Assembly: GCA_015485585.1 (NCBI GenBank)
Contig: WFTI01000038.1
Location: 1-37,330 of the forward strand
DNA: 37,330 bases
Direction of reading: 5' to 3'
Source of the DNA: Candidatus Dojkabacteria bacterium
GTDB lineage: Bacteria; Patescibacteriota; Dojkabacteria; GCA-002793355
Position numbers and translations under genes: made by a program. Of this stretch, positions 26,009 through 36,093 are shown one piece after another (the first letter of the stretch is position 1; every line of letters begins with the position of its first letter). Below the pieces are notes generated by a model. That model was not told where the DNA came from. It did no database searches and saw only the letters and a list, made by a program, of their open reading frames with translations.

Positions 26009-27463
26009 ATGAAAATCACCTCTTTACGTAGTTTGCTTGAACTTTACAAATCTTCTAAGCTATCGTTTGAAGAAGCCCTTTCGTTTTATTACTCTCAGAT
26101 TGAGAAGTTTGAAAATACATATAACGCCCTGATCACAATTGTAGAGAAAGAGAAAGTTTTTCAGACAGCAAAGAAACTACAGAAAAAGTATGAGAAGCTG
26201 TTAAAAAGTGGGTTTAGTGCAGACCAGATATACAAGAAGTATCCACTACTTGGGGTTCCTGTTATCCATAAAGATATGTTTTTAACCAAAGGGATACGCA
26301 CCACTGCAGCAAGCCGGGTTTTAGACGATTTTATTCCTCCTTTTAGCGCGACAGTGGTTAGACGGCTTGAAGAGGCAGGAGCGTATGTAATAGCAAAAGC
26401 TAACCAAGATGCATGGGCGCACGGCTCAAGCGGTGAAAACTCTGATTACGGGCCAACCCGCAACCCATGGAACAAGGAGTATGTGCCCGGAGGCTCAAGT
26501 TCAGGAAGCGCCGTAGCTACCCTTTTACTTTACGCTCCGATTGTAACCGGTACTGACACAGGCGGATCAATACGTCAACCAGCTTCATTCTGTGGCGTAG
26601 TAGGACTCAAACCTACCTATGGGCGAGTTTCGCGGTACGGCATCGTTGCAATGGCTTCCTCGCTTGATAGTATAGGTCACTTTACCACCACTGTCTGGGA
26701 CAACGCCTATGTACTCTCAATTACAGCGGGTAAAGATCCATATGATGCCACTACCTCTTCAGCACCGACTATGGCGTATCATCTTGCAGTAGAAGAAGCA
26801 GAGAAAAGTAAGCTTCAATTAAGGGGCTTTAAGGTTGGAATCCTTAAAGAGTTTTACGATAAAGGAGTAGATGACAAGATAAAGCAGGTAACCCTTGAGG
26901 CGATTAAACGTTTAGAAAAACTTGGCGCTACCTTGCTTGAGGTATCAATCCCTGAGGTAAAGTACGGGCTTGAGATCTATTATATTATTCAACCTGCTGA
27001 GGTTGCCTCAAACTTAGCAAGATATGATGGAATAAGGTACGGTAATGACCGATCTTATTTCGGCAAAGAGGCAAAGCGCCGAATAATGTTAGGTAACTTC
27101 ATTCTCTCTGATGTGGTAGTAGGAAAACCAGAAAGCACCTCTTACACCCAAGCTGTAAAAGCTAAAGCCCTACTAGTTGCTCGCTTTAAACAGATCTTTA
27201 AAGAAGTCGATGTTTTGGCAGGACCAGTAAGCCCTGTACTTCCCTTTAAATTAGGAGAACGTACAGATGATCCTCTTAAGATGTATATGGCAGACTTGCT
27301 TACTGTACCCGTAAACATCGCGGGCTTGCCCGCTTTATCTGTGAATGTGGGGTGGATAGAGGGATTCCCGGTTGGCCTTCAGATAATAGGACCATATTTT
27401 GGTGAGGCTCTTATCTACAAAATCGGGGCTCTGATCCATGAGTTTAGATACCCGCTAGATTAG
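26009..27463 (+). CDS. gatA: Asp-tRNA(Asn)/Glu-tRNA(Gln) amidotransferase subunit A
   Basis: GVPVIHKDMFLTKG, YVPGGSSSGSAVA, TGTDTGGSIRQPASFCGVVGLKPTYGRVSRYG. Confidence 0.96.
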   Translation: MKITSLRSLLELYKSSKLSFEEALSFYYSQIEKFENTYNALITIVEKEKVFQTAKKLQKKYEKLLKSGFSADQIYKKYPLLGVPVIHKDMFLTKGIRTTAASRVLDDFIPPFSATVVRRLEEAGAYVIAKANQDAWAHGSSGENSDYGPTRNPWNKEYVPGGSSSGSAVATLLLYAPIVTGTDTGGSIRQPASFCGVVGLKPTYGRVSRYGIVAMASSLDSIGHFTTTVWDNAYVLSITAGKDPYDATTSSAPTMAYHLAVEEAEKSKLQLRGFKVGILKEFYDKGVDDKIKQVTLEAIKRLEKLGATLLEVSIPEVKYGLEIYYIIQPAEVASNLARYDGIRYGNDRSYFGKEAKRRIMLGNFILSDVVVGKPESTSYTQAVKAKALLVARFKQIFKEVDVLAGPVSPVLPFKLGERTDDPLKMYMADLLTVPVNIAGLPALSVNVGWIEGFPVGLQIIGPYFGEALIYKIGALIHEFRYPLD

Positions 27464-27553
27464 ACCACGTTTCTAATTTTTGTGGGCTTTTGAGAATAAA
27501 GAATCTAGCAAGTTTTTCGATGCCAAACCCTTTACATGCTAGAATAGATTCAG

Positions 27554-29140
27554 ATGGCGCGAGTAAACCGTAAAAAGTCGGCTCATGACAAGATCCAAGC
27601 CCATATAACTCTTTACCGTAAATACAGGCCTAAACTTTTTGCAGATATTGTGGGGCAACCCCATGTGGTTGAGATACTACGAACCCAGTTAAAGTCTAAC
27701 ACCTTGTCACACGCTTATCTTTTTGTCGGACCCCGAGGTACAGGAAAAACAAGTACTGCCCGCATCCTTGCAAAGGCTGTTAACTGTGAAAATCCCGGTG
27801 TTACAGGAGACCCTTGTAATCAGTGTGATAACTGTAAGGCGATTGATAACGGTTCTTTTGTAGATCTGTTTGAGATCGATGCTGCCTCAAACAGAGGAAT
27901 TGATAATATCAGAGAACTTCAAGAGAAGCTTGCGTTCTCTCCAAGCAGGGGAAAGAAAAAGGTGTACATAATAGACGAGGTACATATGCTTACAAAAGAG
28001 GCTTTTAATGCCTTGTTAAAAACCCTTGAAGAACCTCCTGAACATGTGCTTTTTATTTTAGCTACTACCGAGCCCCACAAGGTGCCTGAGACCATAATGT
28101 CACGGTGTGAACGGCTAGATTTCCATTTGGCAGACAAAGAGACCCTCCTTGCATATATAAAACAGATTGTCCAACAAGAGAATCTAAAAATAGATGATGC
28201 TGCTTTAGAACTTCTAGTTGAACAAAGTCAAGGAAGTTTTCGTGACCTTCTCAGTCTACTTGAGAGCATACTAGCTTCAGCGCGAGAGAAAAAGATAGAT
28301 GAAGCTAAAGTACGTGAGATTTTGAGGCTTCCTACTTTACAGCAACTTAAGCAGGTGGTAGAGGCTATGTTTGCAAAAGATCCTGTAAAAGTGAGCGTTT
28401 TACTTGAGGAGTTTGAAAGACAAGGCACAAACATGGCAGTTTTTGTAAACGAGTTGATAAAGTATATACGTAGTAAGACCGTAGAAGAGTGGTTCAATGA
28501 TCCTGTGCGTTGGAGATATGGGGTAAAACTTCTTGCCACACTTTTTAAGGCTTATGAGAATATACGTTTAGTTTTTGATTCTAGACTTCTTCTTGAAACC
28601 TTATTGTGGGAATATATCCAATGGCTTGATTCTCAGTCAACCCAAGAAACATTGGGGGCTGTTAGTAAGGCTCCTTTAAAGAAGACAGACGAAGAGGTTT
28701 CACCTCAAAACAACAGCGATTTTAAAGAGCAAGATCAGACGGTGAAATCAGAATATCCATTAAACAAAGAAGAGATAGTTAAGAAATGGCCCCAATTTTT
28801 AGAGGAATTTAAGAAGGCAAACCATAACAATATTGTGTATCCAGTGCTTTTAAAATCAGAGGTAGCAAGCGTAACAGATACCCCGGGGGGTATAGTTGTA
28901 ACCATAAGGGTGCCCGATTACTCGTTATTCCGCAAGAAACTTCTAAGTAACAAGGTGCAAAATATGGTTAATTCAGTTTTTTCATCAGTACTTGGCAGAT
29001 CCATTACAGTAAAATTCCTTTTTGATAAATCATTAAACGGAGAAGATCAGAAAATCAAAACCCAACAAAAGGACTCTTCATCTTTAGAGGAGAGTTTGGC
29101 TGAAGTATTTGGAGATAATATAGAGATTGAAGAAGAATAG
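27554..29140 (+). CDS. dnaX: DNA polymerase III subunit gamma/tau
   Basis: YRKYRPKLFADIVGQPHVVEILRTQL, FVGPRGTGKTSTARILAKAVNC, CNQCDNCKAI, IIDEVHMLTKEAFNALLKTLEEPPEHVLFILATTEPHK. Confidence 0.97.
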   Translation: MARVNRKKSAHDKIQAHITLYRKYRPKLFADIVGQPHVVEILRTQLKSNTLSHAYLFVGPRGTGKTSTARILAKAVNCENPGVTGDPCNQCDNCKAIDNGSFVDLFEIDAASNRGIDNIRELQEKLAFSPSRGKKKVYIIDEVHMLTKEAFNALLKTLEEPPEHVLFILATTEPHKVPETIMSRCERLDFHLADKETLLAYIKQIVQQENLKIDDAALELLVEQSQGSFRDLLSLLESILASAREKKIDEAKVREILRLPTLQQLKQVVEAMFAKDPVKVSVLLEEFERQGTNMAVFVNELIKYIRSKTVEEWFNDPVRWRYGVKLLATLFKAYENIRLVFDSRLLLETLLWEYIQWLDSQSTQETLGAVSKAPLKKTDEEVSPQNNSDFKEQDQTVKSEYPLNKEEIVKKWPQFLEEFKKANHNNIVYPVLLKSEVASVTDTPGGIVVTIRVPDYSLFRKKLLSNKVQNMVNSVFSSVLGRSITVKFLFDKSLNGEDQKIKTQQKDSSSLEESLAEVFGDNIEIEEE

Positions 29141-29149
29141 TTTTTGATT

Positions 29150-32100
29150 ATGCCGACCAAAAAAAAGTCTACAACAAAGAGCTTTGTCCATCTTCACCTT
29201 CATACCGAATACTCTTTGCTTGACGGTCTAACAAAGATTAAAGAGCTTATTCCCACAGTGAAAGAGTTTAATATGCCTGCAGTTGCGGTTACAGATCATG
29301 GAGCGATGTATGGGGTGGCTGAGTTCTATCTTACAGCAAAAGAAGAAGGAGTAAAGCCCATAATAGGCCTTGAAGCGTATGTGGTTGATGATGTTACCAA
29401 AAAAGAAGAGATACGAATCTCTAAAAAAGAGACCGATGATACCAAGTGGTTTTATCACCTTACCTTGTTAGCTTATAACGATCAAGGGTATAAGAACCTC
29501 CTTAAACTCACAAGCCGTGCTTTCTTAGAGGGTTTCTACTATAAGCCGTTAGTTGATAAGAAGATGCTTTATCAACACCGTGAGGGGATCATCGCTTTAA
29601 GCGGGTGTGGGGGAGGAGAGATCGCGCATACTATTCTTAATTACCTTGGAAACAAAGACCGTGCAATTAAAGAAGCCTCATCAGTTCTTGAACAGTACCT
29701 GAATATCTTTACCCGTGAAAATTTCTATATCGAACTTCAGCGAAACACTATGGGTGATCCTAAACTAGAGGAGTTTCTAGAAGAGGTTTTACTTTCACTT
29801 GCCGAGAAATATAAACTTGATATTGTTGCAACCAACGATGTACACTATCTCAAGCAAGAAGATGCTGATGTGCAAAACATTATCATGGCACTAAGGCAAG
29901 GGAAGAAACTTACCTCAGATGAAGCGTTTACTCTAAACTCAGATCAGCTTTTCTTCAAGTCTCCTGATAAGATGTGGGAGCTTTTTGCAGATCTTCCTGA
30001 AGCCATCGAGAATACCTTAAAGATCGCCGATCGGGTAGAAGATTACCATGTCAAATATGATGTAAGAGTGCAACCACCTTATTATGATCTTCCTGAAGGG
30101 ATGAGTGCCAAAGAGTATCTTCGTAAGCTTGCCTTTGAGGGAGCCAAAAGACGTTATAAGAAGATTACTAAAGAGATACGTGAAAGAATCGAATATGAGC
30201 TTGAAGTTATCGATCAGAAAGGATACAACGAATACTTCTTGGTAGTTGCAGATTATGTTAACTGGGCTAAGAAAAAAGGAATCTTAGTAGGGCCAGCAAG
30301 AGGCTCAGGTGGGGGAAGTGTAGTAGCTTACTGTATAGGAATTACAGAGATCGATCCTCTAGAGTGGGGGCTTCTTTTTGAACGATTCCTTAATCCTTAC
30401 AGGCCGTCGCCGCCAGACTTTGATATAGACTTTCAAGACGATCGAAGAGATGAGGTTATAGAGTATGTAAGAAAGAAATACGGACACGAGAACGTAGCTG
30501 CTATCGCAGCTATCGGAAGAATGGATACAAGGGCAGCATTCCGTGATGTGGCAAGAGTATTAGATATTCCTTTGTCGGTTGTTGATAAGTTCTCTAAATT
30601 GATTCCTGTAAAACGTGGCAAACCCATGCCTATTGAAGAGGCTATAGAAACAGTACCTGAGCTTAGAGAATTAATAAATAAGTATCCTGACCTTGAACGG
30701 GTGGTGAATGTATTGAAACGGATTAAAAAGATCGCACGCCATATAAGTGTACATGCCTGTGGTTACTTAGTGACTCCAAAGCCTATTACTGAGTATGTTC
30801 CCGTGAGACATTCACCTCAAGATCCGAATGAAGTCATAACCCAGATAGAAGGAAAATATATAGAAGAGCTTGGATTAATGAAGTTTGATTTCTTAGGTTT
30901 GCGAACCTTAACCATAATAAGCCACACTTTAAAGGCTATTGAGCAGGTTTATAACAAGAAACTTACCCTAGAAGAGATATATGCCGATAAGAACAATCCT
31001 AATGCCTTTAAGGTGTATCAGAAGGCAGAAACTGATGGGGTTTTTCAGCTTGAGAGTCAGGGAATGAAAAATTACCTACGTCAGCTCCTCCCCACAACCC
31101 TTGATGATATTAACTTTCTTATTGCAGCGTACAGACCTGGTCCTTTAAAGTATATCCCTGAATATATTGAGCGTAAGTTCGGCAGAAAACCAGTAACCTA
31201 TGTTCACGAAGATCTAAAACCCATCCTAGAAGAAACATATGGATTTGCTATCTATCAAGAGCAGGTATTAAAGATCGCCGTAGACATAGCAGGATACACC
31301 GTAGGAGAAGCAGATATTCTGCGACGTGCTATAGGGAAAAAACAGCGTGATCTATTAGAAAAAGAGAAAGAGAGGTTTTTTGAGGGAGCTATTAAGCGAG
31401 GATATCCTAAAGAGGTAGTCGAGAAGATCTGGGAGTTTATCTTACCGTTTGCTGACTACGGTTTTAACAAGAGCCACTCCGCTGCTTACACAATAATCTC
31501 ATATTACACAGCTTATCTTAAAGGTAATTATCCGGTAGAGTTTGTTTATGGGCTTCTTACTACTGATATCGACAGACCCGCACGTTTAGAAAAAGACCTT
31601 CAGATAGCTAAGAGGATGCATATTGAGCTTCTTCCTCCTGATATAAACCTAAGTGATGCTGAGTTTAAGATCGAATATGTAAACAAAGAGCTAGAGAGAA
31701 GATGGTTAGATGATGATTTTGAAGTAGAGCTTGCCAAACAGAAAGCAAAGGGCGAAAAAGGGGTTTTGGGCCAGATTAGAATCGGTTTTAAGGCTGTTAA
31801 AGGTGTAAGTAGCAAAGCGATTGATGCAATTTTAGAAGCCCGAAAAGAGGGAGAGTTTAAAGATCTCCAAGATTTCTTAAGCCGTGTAGACCTAAAACAG
31901 GTTGATAAAAAATCTCTAATTCTTCTTGCAAAAGTCGGAGCCTTTAACCGATGGGGGGAGCGTAAGGCGATTATCCAGTTCTTTGAAGAAAGATACGATC
32001 AGTTTAAAAACCGACGACAGGCAGGTTCACAGCTTTCATTGCTTGCATCAGCCCCTACAGAGGTGAGGGTTATGTTACCTGATGTAGAGCCCGCCACACT

Positions 32101-32863
32101 ATCTGAGATCCTGCACTGGGAGCGCGAAGCTTATGGGGTGTATGTGAGCGCTCATCCTTTCGTTGCGATACAGAAGTATCTTGATGCTAAAGGAGTTGAG
32201 CGGATTACCCATGCGATCTCCTCAGACAAACGTTATGTAAGGGTAGCAGGTTTTGTACGTCGCATGAAGAAACACAAAACAAAAAACGGAGATACGATGG
32301 CGTTTTTAGATTTAGAAGATACCACAGCTACGATAGATACCATACTCTTTCCGAAACTTTATGAAGATTTTGCCAAGAATGTGGTAGTCGAGTATGAGCT
32401 TGATACAACCCCGATTATTTTTGAAGGTTTTCTTGAACCTAAACCTGGTCTTATTGAAAAAGAAGGGGCAAAGGATCCGTCTCAATATTCTTTGAGAGTG
32501 GTTTATTATGAGGTGATCGATTATGAGAAGGCTCGCAACACCAATGAAGATGAGTTAGAGAAGATCCGTAAAGAGAGCCAGAAAGAATTTAATGAAAGAA
32601 AAAGCCGTTATCAAAACGGAGAAAACCAGAACAACCAGGTTAAGAATGAGACATCCAAGATAAAGATATATCTTGATCCTTCGTTTGGGAAAAAGGAGCT
32701 TGCACGGTTAAAAACAGTGCTAGCCTCTTATAAAGGTGATATTCCTGTCTACTTTGTACTTCCAAGCAAGAAGGCTGTAAGGTATAAAGAGGGGGTTACA
32801 CGCAGTTTTGTCCAAGCAGTCTCATCTATTTTCCCTAATCTTCGGATTGAAGAGGTTTCTTAA
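29150..32863 (+). CDS. dnaE: DNA polymerase III subunit alpha
   Basis: PHP domain FVHLHLHTEYSLLDG; GPARGSGGGSVVAYCIGITEIDPL; PDFDIDFQDDRRDEVIEYV; C-terminal OB fold. Start set to the ATG at 29150 rather than TTG 29144. Confidence 0.97.
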   Translation: MPTKKKSTTKSFVHLHLHTEYSLLDGLTKIKELIPTVKEFNMPAVAVTDHGAMYGVAEFYLTAKEEGVKPIIGLEAYVVDDVTKKEEIRISKKETDDTKWFYHLTLLAYNDQGYKNLLKLTSRAFLEGFYYKPLVDKKMLYQHREGIIALSGCGGGEIAHTILNYLGNKDRAIKEASSVLEQYLNIFTRENFYIELQRNTMGDPKLEEFLEEVLLSLAEKYKLDIVATNDVHYLKQEDADVQNIIMALRQGKKLTSDEAFTLNSDQLFFKSPDKMWELFADLPEAIENTLKIADRVEDYHVKYDVRVQPPYYDLPEGMSAKEYLRKLAFEGAKRRYKKITKEIRERIEYELEVIDQKGYNEYFLVVADYVNWAKKKGILVGPARGSGGGSVVAYCIGITEIDPLEWGLLFERFLNPYRPSPPDFDIDFQDDRRDEVIEYVRKKYGHENVAAIAAIGRMDTRAAFRDVARVLDIPLSVVDKFSKLIPVKRGKPMPIEEAIETVPELRELINKYPDLERVVNVLKRIKKIARHISVHACGYLVTPKPITEYVPVRHSPQDPNEVITQIEGKYIEELGLMKFDFLGLRTLTIISHTLKAIEQVYNKKLTLEEIYADKNNPNAFKVYQKAETDGVFQLESQGMKNYLRQLLPTTLDDINFLIAAYRPGPLKYIPEYIERKFGRKPVTYVHEDLKPILEETYGFAIYQEQVLKIAVDIAGYTVGEADILRRAIGKKQRDLLEKEKERFFEGAIKRGYPKEVVEKIWEFILPFADYGFNKSHSAAYTIISYYTAYLKGNYPVEFVYGLLTTDIDRPARLEKDLQIAKRMHIELLPPDINLSDAEFKIEYVNKELERRWLDDDFEVELAKQKAKGEKGVLGQIRIGFKAVKGVSSKAIDAILEARKEGEFKDLQDFLSRVDLKQVDKKSLILLAKVGAFNRWGERKAIIQFFEERYDQFKNRRQAGSQLSLLASAPTEVRVMLPDVEPATLSEILHWEREAYGVYVSAHPFVAIQKYLDAKGVERITHAISSDKRYVRVAGFVRRMKKHKTKNGDTMAFLDLEDTTATIDTILFPKLYEDFAKNVVVEYELDTTPIIFEGFLEPKPGLIEKEGAKDPSQYSLRVVYYEVIDYEKARNTNEDELEKIRKESQKEFNERKSRYQNGENQNNQVKNETSKIKIYLDPSFGKKELARLKTVLASYKGDIPVYFVLPSKKAVRYKEGVTRSFVQAVSSIFPNLRIEEVS

Positions 32864-33849
32864 AAGAAGGGGAATAATCTACGTATGAAGCTTATTATTG
32901 TCTGGATAAAACCTCCCTCTTCTTGTTCTTCTTCTACTGTCACCTGATACTCAAATTGGACAGGTTGGGTTTGAGGTGAGGTTGCATATGGTTGTTGTGT
33001 GGTATGGGTAGTTTGTTCTTCAGTGGTGAATGTTTGAGGCTGGTTTGTGCCTGATGAATAATAGGTTACCACCCCTTGGCTCTGGGTTCCTTGATTGGTG
33101 GTGCCTTGTTGTTGGGTGACGGTACCTTGGGTTGTTTGCCCTTCTGAGGGTTGATAGTAAGAGACTGTAGTACCACCTTCTTGAGTTTGAGTTCCCTCTT
33201 CATAACCTGGAATCAATACCTCGGGAGGTTCAACAATATGGGTAGGTTCAGGTTTTGTTGGAGTAGCTGTAGGAGTTGGAGTCGGGGTTCCTGAGGGGGG
33301 TAATATACACCCGTTTTTGACGATTTCTACGTTCTTAAAGTCCTCTGGACCTGGTTTTAATCCCATAATAGGGATCCTTGCTTCAAGCTGACAACCTTCA
33401 GGATACGTTGATAACCCCTTTACCTGCCCCTTGAATTCACAGGCATACATTACAACCTGAATACATGGTTTACCGGGGTCATATTTTCCTCCCCCTCCTG
33501 TTCTATACATACACGGATTAGGATAAAATTGGAAGTTCATCTCTCCACGTAAGGTGACAGGTGTTCCGAACATCTCTGACACCTTGTTTCTTAGCGCTAC
33601 CCAACACTGGCTTATAATTTCATCTTTATCAACTGGAGGTTGGGGAGTAACCCCAGACCCTTGTTGCGGTGTTAAAGATGGATTGATGTATCGTCCCCTA
33701 AATGTTGGTAGGTTTGTTTCTGAAAACGCTTCGTTGCCTGTAGTTATTTGGGGGTTAAGATAAAGATAACCGTATGTTCCAAGTACAACAAGAAGGGCAA
33801 GGATTCCAAGAACTAAAACTACTGTTCTTCGGCTTCGGCTAACCTGCAT
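32860..33849 (-). CDS. Hypothetical membrane-anchored protein with PT-repeat and Thr/Gln-rich low-complexity region
   Basis: N-terminal TM VVLVLGILALLVVLGTYGYLYL; TPTPTPTATPTKPEPT; Thr/Gln-rich tract; C-term FIQTIISFIRRLFPFF. Confidence 0.6.
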   Translation of the reverse strand: MQVSRSRRTVVLVLGILALLVVLGTYGYLYLNPQITTGNEAFSETNLPTFRGRYINPSLTPQQGSGVTPQPPVDKDEIISQCWVALRNKVSEMFGTPVTLRGEMNFQFYPNPCMYRTGGGGKYDPGKPCIQVVMYACEFKGQVKGLSTYPEGCQLEARIPIMGLKPGPEDFKNVEIVKNGCILPPSGTPTPTPTATPTKPEPTHIVEPPEVLIPGYEEGTQTQEGGTTVSYYQPSEGQTTQGTVTQQQGTTNQGTQSQGVVTYYSSGTNQPQTFTTEEQTTHTTQQPYATSPQTQPVQFEYQVTVEEEQEEGGFIQTIISFIRRLFPFF

Positions 33850-33864
33850 GTTACATTATATCAT

Positions 33865-33894
33865 TTTACAGTGTTTTTGCAATCCTGGTATAAT
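33865..33894 (+). promoter_or_regulatory. Candidate upstream rRNA promoter P1 (TTTACA-N18-TATAAT)
   Basis: TTTACA 33865-33870, TATAAT 33889-33894. Confidence 0.45.
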
Positions 33895-34014
33895 CTTAGT
33901 ACTATTATATGAGAACCTTTTGATTTTAGCAAGTAGAAATCGCAAGTTGAAAAAACACATTTTTAATCGGAACTGTTTAAACGATAGGTATTAAGAAACC
34001 AGAAGTTGTTGTGA

Positions 34015-34020
34015 TATAAT
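34015..34020 (+). promoter_or_regulatory. Candidate proximal rRNA promoter P2 -10 box (TATAAT)
   Basis: TATAAT ~30 nt upstream of the 16S processing stem; boxA-like GCTGTCTTTACA follows at 34028-34039. Confidence 0.5.
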
Positions 34021-34050
34021 TCTTGTAGCTGTCTTTACATTTTGAACCTT

Positions 34051-34079
34051 GACACCTTAGGAGTGGTAGTGTAGGGCCC
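34051..34079 (+). other. 5' arm of 16S rRNA processing stem
   Basis: GACACCTTAGGAGTGGTAG....GGGCCC pairs with 35858-35885. Confidence 0.85.
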
Positions 34080-34121
34080 GCCGGGTCTTTTGCTTTGCGT
34101 GACTTTGAGCCATCTGATCCT

Positions 34122-35688
<1,567 letters not shown>

Positions 35689-35702
35689 GGAGTTTCCCCT
35701 GT

Positions 35703-35739
35703 CTTGGTGGCTTGCGGCACGCAGGTTGTAGCCACCAAG
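35703..35739 (+). other. Trailer hairpin 1 (CTTGGTGGCT/AGCCACCAAG)
   Basis: 10-bp perfect inverted repeat, 17-nt loop. Confidence 0.75.
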
Positions 35740-35751
35740 GCGGCGGCAGAA

Positions 35752-35791
35752 GTGGTGGGGGTTTGGGGCAGATGCCCCAAACCCCCACCAC
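35752..35791 (+). other. Trailer hairpin 2, 19-bp perfect inverted repeat
   Basis: GTGGTGGGGGTTTGGGGCA-GA-TGCCCCAAACCCCCACCAC. Confidence 0.85.
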
Positions 35792-35793
35792 GG

Positions 35794-35824
35794 GGGGATA
35801 GCATGCGATTAGCAGGCTATCCCC
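35794..35824 (+). other. Trailer hairpin 3 (GGGGATAGC/GCTATCCCC)
   Basis: 9-bp perfect inverted repeat, 13-nt loop. Confidence 0.7.
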
Positions 35825-35857
35825 TTTAAACAAAGTTACGACTGTAAAAACCCGGTT

Positions 35858-35885
35858 GGGCCCTCGCTACCACCCCTAAGGTGTC
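35858..35885 (+). other. 3' arm of 16S rRNA processing stem
   Basis: GGGCCCTCGCTACCACCCCTAAGGTGTC, near-perfect reverse complement of 34051-34079. Confidence 0.85.
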
Positions 35886-36012
35886 AAAAAAACAAGATTT
35901 ACTCCTGATTGAAGATTTTGCCTCCTTCTAAGAGGAAAATTGGAAGAGTAAAGCAAAGTAAGTTTTTTCTATTTCCCCGTAAAATTTCCTAAAAAATATT
36001 CCGCTTTTAGTC

Positions 36013-36075
36013 ATTCCATAAAATATACGAATTTTATGGAGTAGCACTCCACAAAATCTTTTTATTTTTTGGAGT
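36013..36075. promoter_or_regulatory. Operator-like array: four 12-mers ATTTTNTGGAGT in alternating orientation
   Basis: 36013-36024 (-, one mismatch), 36031-36042 (+), 36046-36057 (-), 36064-36075 (+); followed by TATAAT 36082-36087. Confidence 0.7.
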
Positions 36076-36093
36076 AAGTGTTATAATAAACTC

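Noticed and set aside
27506-27545. CTAGCA...TGCTAG inverted repeat upstream of dnaX
   Set aside because: Only 6-bp arms with a long spacer in AT-rich DNA; compatible with chance.
35908-35940. CCTC/GAGG imperfect hairpin after the 16S as a rho-independent terminator
   Set aside because: Short imperfect stem without a following T-run; cannot be supported as a terminator.
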